This document shows positions 5,594 through 9,750 of a stretch of 9,750 nucleotides of DNA, in pieces. The notes under the pieces were generated by a model. It saw only the letters and a list, made by a program, of their open reading frames with translations. It searched no databases and was not told the origin of the DNA. Source of the stretch: SAR116 cluster bacterium (GTDB lineage Bacteria > Pseudomonadota > Alphaproteobacteria > Puniceispirillales > GCA-002684695); NCBI GenBank assembly GCA_002684695.1, contig NYVQ01000052.1, positions 40,105-49,854 on the forward strand, in the 5' to 3' direction. Position 1 is the stretch's first letter. Each line of letters begins with the position of its first letter. Both the position numbers and the translations under genes were made by a program.

Positions 5594-6558
5594 AAACTTA
5601 ATTCTATATTTCTAGATTCTCTAGGGGAAATGCCATAAAATAATCTATAACACTTTGAGAAATGTGAGGCTGAAGTAAAACCTGTAACTAAAGCAATAGA
5701 CAAAATAGACATTGATGTCTGTAATAATAAATTTCTTGAACGTTCAAGTCTTATTTTGATGTAGTACTGGTTAGGCGTACAAGAAAGGTATTTTTTAAAT
5801 AACCTTTCAAGTTGTCTCAGAGATATATTTGCTTTTTTGGATAATTCTTTATGTGATATGGGATCTTCTATATTTTCCTCCATTATAGATACAGATGTTA
5901 ATAGTTTTGGGTGACTAACACCAAGTCTAGATCTTAAGCTCATCCTTTGATAGTCGTTAGAATATCTAATTCTTTCATGTATTAGCTGATCTGAAACATT
6001 TTTTGCTAAACTAGAACCTTGGTGTTGAATTATAATATTAAGCATTAAGTCTAGTGATGAGGTTCCACCTGAACTTGTATATCTATCTTTATCAATCTCA
6101 AACAAATTATTTGTTATTTCTAAGTCTGGGAATTCCTCTTTCATACTGAATGAATTTTCCCAATGAATAGTACTTTTTTTACTTGAAAGAAGTCCAGCTT
6201 TAGCTAGTACATAGCTTGCGGTACATAAAGCTCCTAGCGAAACTCCACGTCTAGCTAATTTTCTTAAAAATCCAAGTAATGTTTTGTTGACTTTGCTCTT
6301 AATATTTAAACCGCCACAAACAAATAATATATCTGTTTTTAAATTGTCCTCAATTGAATGATCTGGATAAATATATATACCATTAGAACTAGAAACTGCT
6401 TGTCCATTAAGGCTAAATATTTCCCATTCGTATAAACTTTTTCCATTTATTCTATTGGCAGCCCTAAGAGGTTCTATTGCTGAAGCAAAGGAAATCATTG
6501 AAAATTCATCAATCAATAAAAAACTTATTTTAAAAATTTTTTGGATATTTAACTCCAT
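5590..6558 (-). CDS. GlxA-family transcriptional regulator (DJ-1/PfpI-like domain plus AraC HTH), GbdR/CdhR-like
   Basis: The 322-aa protein joins an N-terminal DJ-1/PfpI (glutamine-amidotransferase-like) sensing domain (about residues 10-180) to a C-terminal AraC DNA-binding domain with two helix-turn-helix units (about 236-257 and 285-306). SMISFASAIEPLRAANRI (20-37), GALCTASYVLAKAGLL (109-124), TIHWEN (130-135) and DRYTSSGGTSSLDLML (158-173) are typical of the GbdR/CdhR group, as is the linker QLIHERIRYSNDYQRMSLRSRLG. Characterised members sense glycine betaine, dimethylglycine, carnitine or related compounds and activate their breakdown. C112 sits at the nucleophile-elbow position, but in these regulators the domain binds ligand rather than catalysing. 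It is divergent from fhs across 160 bp, which makes fhs a candidate target. The exact ligand is not readable from sequence. Confidence 0.9.
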   Translation of the reverse strand: MELNIQKIFKISFLLIDEFSMISFASAIEPLRAANRINGKSLYEWEIFSLNGQAVSSSNGIYIYPDHSIEDNLKTDILFVCGGLNIKSKVNKTLLGFLRKLARRGVSLGALCTASYVLAKAGLLSSKKSTIHWENSFSMKEEFPDLEITNNLFEIDKDRYTSSGGTSSLDLMLNIIIQHQGSSLAKNVSDQLIHERIRYSNDYQRMSLRSRLGVSHPKLLTSVSIMEENIEDPISHKELSKKANISLRQLERLFKKYLSCTPNQYYIKIRLERSRNLLLQTSMSILSIALVTGFTSASHFSKCYRLFYGISPRESRNIELSF

Positions 6559-6622
6559 TTACTTATATTCAAATTTTATAAAACTAATTCTTTAATTAGA
6601 ACTACATTTATTAATATATAAC

Positions 6623-6656
6623 AAGTCGAAAATAAACAATAATATGTCGTAAAAAG
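6623..6656. promoter_or_regulatory. Direct repeat with 21-bp spacing in the regulator/fhs gap, candidate AraC-type site
   Basis: A-x-GTCG-x-AAA-x-A occurs at 6623-6634 and again at 6644-6655, a start-to-start distance of exactly 21 bp (two helical turns). Nine of 13 aligned bases match, including the GTCG core at 6625-6628 and 6646-6649. AraC-family proteins have two HTH units and often occupy direct repeats with this phasing. A looser CAAGACGC at 6675-6682 is not in phase. The repeat lies 63-96 bp before the fhs start, a suitable place for an activator. Binding is inference. Confidence 0.4.
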
Positions 6657-6708
6657 AATTAAAAATATTTCAAACAAGACGCTAATAGTACCAATAAAAA
6701 TCAATTAT

Positions 6709-6714
6709 AGGGGC
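6709..6714 (+). promoter_or_regulatory. Ribosome binding site of fhs
   Basis: AGGGGC lies just before the ATG at 6719 (AGGGGCAAAAATG). It is the strongest purine-rich Shine-Dalgarno candidate in the window, where most genes show none. It supports the chosen start and suggests efficient translation of fhs. Confidence 0.6.
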
Positions 6715-6718
6715 AAAA

Positions 6719-8389
6719 ATGAGTAGCGATATAGAAATTGCAAGAAAAGCAAAAATGGAATCAATTTTAGACATTGGTTCAAAATTAAATATTCCTAATT
6801 CAGCTATTAGTCCCTTTGGCCATTATAAGGCAAAATTATCATCTGAGTGGTTGGACAGTCAATCAAATAACAAATCAGGTAAGTTAATCTTAGTAACTGC
6901 AATTAATCCCACTCCAGCTGGTGAAGGGAAGACCACAACATCAGTAGGGTTGAATGATGGCCTAAATAAAATAGGGAAAAAGTCTATAGTTTGTTTAAGG
7001 GAGCCTTCACTTGGACCTTGTTTTGGAATGAAAGGTGGTGCAGCTGGAGGTGGTTACGCGCAAGTGGTTCCTATGGAAGACATTAATTTGCATTTTACAG
7101 GTGATTTTCATGCAATTACATCCGCTCATAATCTATTATCTGCTATGATTGATAATCATATTTACTGGGGTAACAAGCAGGAAATTGATCCAAGAAGAGT
7201 TTCTTGGAAAAGAGTTATAGACATGAATGATAGGGCTTTAAGAAATATTGTTGTATCACTGGGTGGTGTCAGTAATGGATTTCCAAGAGAGTCTGGTTTT
7301 GATATAACGGTAGCTTCTGAAATCATGGCAATACTATGCCTTTCAGAGGATCTTTCAGATTTAGAGAAAAGACTAGGTAATATAATAATTGGATACAGAA
7401 GAGATAAATCACCGGTTTTCTGTAAAGATATTAATGCAGATGGAGCAATGACAGTTTTATTGAAGGAGGCATTACAACCAAACCTGGTGCAAACATTAGA
7501 AAATAATCCAGCCTTTATCCATGGAGGACCATTTGCAAATATTGCTCATGGATGTAACTCAGTTGTTGCAACAAGAGCTGGATTAAGTCTAGGAGATTAT
7601 GTTGTAACAGAGGCAGGATTTGGGGCAGACCTCGGTGCTGAAAAATTCTTAAATATTAAGTGTAGAAAAGCTAATTTAAAACCTGATGCAGTTGTCATTG
7701 TAGCAACAATAAGGGCTCTAAAAATGAATGGTGGTGTGCCCAAAGATCAACTTAGTAAAGAAAATGTTGAGGCTTTAGAGAAAGGTTCATCTAATTTGTT
7801 AAGACATATTGAAAATATTCAAAAATTTAAATTACCAGTAATTGTTGGTATCAATCATTTTGTTTCAGATACTGATTCTGAAGTTAGTAAACTTTTAGAT
7901 ATAGTCTCAGAATCAGGATCTGAAGCTATAGTATGTAAACATTGGTCTTATGGCTCTGAAGGCACTAAGGAATTGGCAGAAAGAGTAGTTGAGGTTTGTG
8001 AATCTGGTGAAGCCAATTTTCAACCTTTGTACAAAGATGAACTATCTCTCATTGAAAAAATTAAATGTGTTGCTACTGAAATTTACAGGGCTTCGGACAT
8101 TTCAGCTGATAAAAAGATTCTTAATCAATTAAAAGATTGGGAAAAAGGGGGTTATGGTAACTTACCTGTTTGTATGGCAAAAACACAGTACTCCTTTTCT
8201 GCAGATCCAAATTCATTGGGTGCTCCAGAGGGCCACATAATACCTATAAGGGAGGTTAGACTTTCTGCTGGGGCAGGGTTTATTGTTGCTATATGTGGTG
8301 ATATAATGACTATGCCTGGATTGCCAAGTTCACCAGCGGCTGAAAAAATTCATATAGACGATGATAATTTAGTTCAAGGATTATTTTAA
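6719..8389 (+). CDS. fhs: Formate-tetrahydrofolate ligase
   Basis: The enzyme joins formate to tetrahydrofolate using ATP, giving 10-formyl-THF; in reverse it can yield ATP and formate during oxidation of one-carbon units. At 556 aa it has the full length of the monofunctional family. The P-loop-like [11 protein letters not shown] is at residues 63-73. Signature [11 protein letters not shown] is at 103-113, followed by [13 protein letters not shown]. The second signature [12 protein letters not shown] is at 328-339. The C-terminal end [21 protein letters not shown] is also classical. A clear AGGGGC ribosome binding site precedes the ATG. It is divergent from a GbdR-like regulator of methylated-amine catabolism, so it may process one-carbon units released by demethylation of betaine, DMG or sarcosine. 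folD or purU partners are not in the window. Confidence 0.97.
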   Translation: MSSDIEIARKAKMESILDIGSKLNIPNSAISPFGHYKAKLSSEWLDSQSNNKSGKLILVTAINPTPAGEGKTTTSVGLNDGLNKIGKKSIVCLREPSLGPCFGMKGGAAGGGYAQVVPMEDINLHFTGDFHAITSAHNLLSAMIDNHIYWGNKQEIDPRRVSWKRVIDMNDRALRNIVVSLGGVSNGFPRESGFDITVASEIMAILCLSEDLSDLEKRLGNIIIGYRRDKSPVFCKDINADGAMTVLLKEALQPNLVQTLENNPAFIHGGPFANIAHGCNSVVATRAGLSLGDYVVTEAGFGADLGAEKFLNIKCRKANLKPDAVVIVATIRALKMNGGVPKDQLSKENVEALEKGSSNLLRHIENIQKFKLPVIVGINHFVSDTDSEVSKLLDIVSESGSEAIVCKHWSYGSEGTKELAERVVEVCESGEANFQPLYKDELSLIEKIKCVATEIYRASDISADKKILNQLKDWEKGGYGNLPVCMAKTQYSFSADPNSLGAPEGHIIPIREVRLSAGAGFIVAICGDIMTMPGLPSSPAAEKIHIDDDNLVQGLF

Positions 8390-8417
8390 TTTTAAGTTTT
8401 TAATTGGTTTATACTTT

Positions 8418-9224
8418 GTGTTTGATGAAATTGAAAAAATTACAAGTATTTCAAATCCAAAAATAAAATTTATCAGGTCTTTACTGCTTAGAAAGAATAG
8501 AAGCAATACAGGTTTTTTTTTGGCTGAAGGAGAAAGGACTTGTAGAGAAGCCCTTCAACATGGGTGGATGCCCAAGTATATTATCTTTAACATGGAGAAA
8601 GATAAATTTTTAAGTGTTGAAGATTTATTTAGTCAATTTAATAAAAACGATGGAATTTTATTAAATGTCACTCAAAAAATCCTATCTAAGATTACAAAAA
8701 GGGATAATCCTCAAACAATACTTGGGGTATTTGAGCAAAGGGAAAATTTTTTAGAAGATATTATACAAGATAAATCTATAGCTTGGTTGGCATTGGAAAG
8801 AATAAGAGATCCTGGTAATTTAGGAACTATAATAAGAACTTGTAATGGAACTGGAATTAAATCATTAATTTTAATCGGTAATTGTTGTGATCCATACTCA
8901 CCAGAAGCTGTCAGAGCGTCAATGGGAGCAATTTTTTCAATCAAAATAGTAAATATTGGAATAGACAATTTTCTTTCTTGGGCTAAAGAGAAAAAAAATA
9001 AAATCGTAGTGACAAGTTTAAAATCTAAGAAAAATTACACTGAGTGTAATTGGGGAAAAAAACCAATTATTGTTATGGGGAATGAACAATCAGGTGTTTC
9101 TCAAGAGATAGAAAACTCGGCAGATGAAATGATAAAGATACCAATGTTGGGAACATCTGACAGCCTTAATCTGTCTGTATCAACAGGAGTCTTTTTATAT
9201 GAGTTTTTAAGAAAAAGTACATAA
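8418..9224 (+). CDS. TrmH/SpoU-family RNA 2'-O-ribose methyltransferase
   Basis: The 268-aa protein combines an N-terminal SpoU substrate-binding domain (about residues 8-105, including FFLAEGERTCREAL at 33-46) with a C-terminal SPOUT knot methyltransferase domain (about 120-265). The three SpoU motifs are visible: ERIRDPGNLGTIIRT (127-141, with N134 and R140), the segment around SPEAVRASMGAIF (161-173), and VMGNEQSGVS (219-228) with IPMLGTSDSLNLSVSTGV (241-258). It transfers a methyl group from SAM to a ribose 2'-OH in rRNA or tRNA. Architecture resembles RlmB and other 23S rRNA enzymes, but the target nucleotide cannot be read. The start is GTG at 8418 with no obvious ribosome binding site. 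It begins 28 nt after fhs and may be cotranscribed with it. Its stop lies 2 nt from that of the convergent methyltransferase gene. Confidence 0.9.
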   Translation: MFDEIEKITSISNPKIKFIRSLLLRKNRSNTGFFLAEGERTCREALQHGWMPKYIIFNMEKDKFLSVEDLFSQFNKNDGILLNVTQKILSKITKRDNPQTILGVFEQRENFLEDIIQDKSIAWLALERIRDPGNLGTIIRTCNGTGIKSLILIGNCCDPYSPEAVRASMGAIFSIKIVNIGIDNFLSWAKEKKNKIVVTSLKSKKNYTECNWGKKPIIVMGNEQSGVSQEIENSADEMIKIPMLGTSDSLNLSVSTGVFLYEFLRKST

Positions 9225-9226
9225 AG

Positions 9227-9750
9227 TTATTCAAACTGCCATCTTGCAAAATTAGCACAAGATAAAACTCTTTTTTTATTAGAGCTATCTTCAATTCCTA
9301 ATTCACCAGAAGAATACTTCCCATAACTAAATTTTAAAGAACTTTCGAGTAAATAATACAATGATATATGGGATGATCTAATTGCATAAGACGTTAGAAC
9401 TAAAAACAATGGGTTTTCAGTAAGAAGTTCTTTAATCAGATACATTAAATTTAAAAGGTCTTCTTCAATTCGCCAAATTTCTCCATTGGGGCCTCTCCCA
9501 TATTTAGGTGGGTCAAGAATAATACCATCGTATTTATTATTTCTTCTGATCTCCCTTTTAACAAAATTCACAGCATCTTCCACTAGAAATCTTATTGGTA
9601 GTTTCTCCAAATTATTTCTATTCCTATTTTCAAAAGCCAAATTTATTGCTTTTTTTGATGCATCGACATGTGTAACTTCTGCACCAGACAATGCAGCGTC
9701 CAATGAAGCGATACCACTGTAACCAAACAAATTTAATACTTTTGGTTTAT
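9227..9750 (-). CDS. RlmI-like class I SAM-dependent methyltransferase (partial, N-terminus off the right edge)
   Basis: About 173 C-terminal codons are visible and the frame stays open to the edge (reads KPKVLNLFGYSGIASL), so the true start lies outside; the in-frame TTG at 9730 falls inside the SAM-binding motif and cannot be the start. Motif I is VLNLFGYSGIASLDAALSGA, motif II is VTHVDASKKAI with the acidic residue that binds the SAM ribose, and the catalytic motif IV is DPPKYGRGPNGE. The end is typical: SGELGIEDSSNKKRVLSCANFARW. These features match the COG1092/RlmI group, which methylates bases in 23S rRNA in characterised members; this shorter-domain alphaproteobacterial type has no target assigned. 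It is convergent with the SpoU methyltransferase gene. Confidence 0.87.
   Translation of the reverse strand, partial: KPKVLNLFGYSGIASLDAALSGAEVTHVDASKKAINLAFENRNRNNLEKLPIRFLVEDAVNFVKREIRRNNKYDGIILDPPKYGRGPNGEIWRIEEDLLNLMYLIKELLTENPLFLVLTSYAIRSSHISLYYLLESSLKFSYGKYSSGELGIEDSSNKKRVLSCANFARWQFE

Noticed and set aside
6559..6718. A folate-, glycine- or SAM-type riboswitch in front of fhs
   Set aside because: No structured G/C-containing paired elements are visible; the gap looks like a promoter with short repeats and a ribosome binding site.
8711..8968. Minus-strand open frame of 85 codons
   Set aside because: Antisense to the core SpoU motifs of the RNA methyltransferase gene; no independent support.
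9486..9722. Plus-strand open frame of 78 codons
   Set aside because: Antisense to the SAM-binding and DPPK motifs of the RlmI-like gene; a shadow of that gene.
9728..9730. TTG at 9730 as start of the RlmI-like methyltransferase
   Set aside because: The frame continues upstream without a stop and encodes KVLNLFGYSG, the SAM motif I; starting at this TTG would cut the motif, so the gene is simply truncated by the window.
1..9750. Mobile element, prophage, CRISPR array or defence system
   Set aside because: No transposase, integrase, phage or Cas-like protein, no terminal inverted repeats and no regularly spaced repeats were seen; composition looks uniform across the window.

Overview
This is a low-GC (roughly 30% by eye) bacterial chromosome segment with dense genes, short intergenic gaps and frequent strand switches. 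Several proteins look alphaproteobacterial: the DUF1244 protein, the MntR-type regulator, the GbdR/CdhR-like GlxA-family regulator and the single-domain SufE. With the strong A/T bias and compact layout this suggests a genome-streamlined, probably marine, alphaproteobacterium (SAR11-like or another AT-rich planktonic lineage). The taxonomic call is an inference from protein flavour and composition; there is no rRNA in the window. No mobile element, CRISPR array, phage gene, tRNA or rRNA is visible.

Layout. Positions 1-710 (minus) hold the N-terminal two thirds or so of an FAD-dependent monooxygenase that runs off the left edge. A 79-bp divergent gap follows, then a two-gene plus-strand unit (790-2562): a nucleoside hydrolase and a membrane-anchored YdcF/ElyC-like DUF218 protein. 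A 228-bp spacer with small palindromes separates these from a minus-strand DUF1244 gene (2791-3084). That gene is divergent from a plus-strand mntR-like manganese regulator (TTG start at 3211), with an inverted repeat just before the mntR start. mntR converges, with a 4-bp stop-codon overlap, on a large GT39-family membrane glycosyltransferase (3642-5084, minus). The glycosyltransferase is divergent from sufE (5165-5593), across an almost pure A/T gap carrying two adjacent palindromes. sufE again converges with a 4-bp TTAA stop overlap on a GlxA-family AraC regulator (5590-6558, minus). The regulator is divergent from fhs, formate-tetrahydrofolate ligase (6719-8389). fhs is followed by a SpoU/TrmH-family RNA methyltransferase (8418-9224), which converges with a 2-bp gap on an RlmI-like SAM methyltransferase that leaves the right edge.

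How the genes may work together. Most are housekeeping or salvage functions: nucleoside salvage, envelope biology, metal homeostasis, Fe-S assembly, one-carbon metabolism and RNA modification. The most informative link is the GbdR-like regulator facing fhs. Regulators of this type control catabolism of betaine and other methylated amines, which releases one-carbon units into the folate pool, and a direct repeat with 21-bp (two-helical-turn) spacing lies between the two genes. I did not find a convincing wholly new system. The best leads are regulatory: the mntR upstream inverted repeat, the GlxA/fhs intergenic direct repeat and the TTAA-overlapped convergent gene ends.
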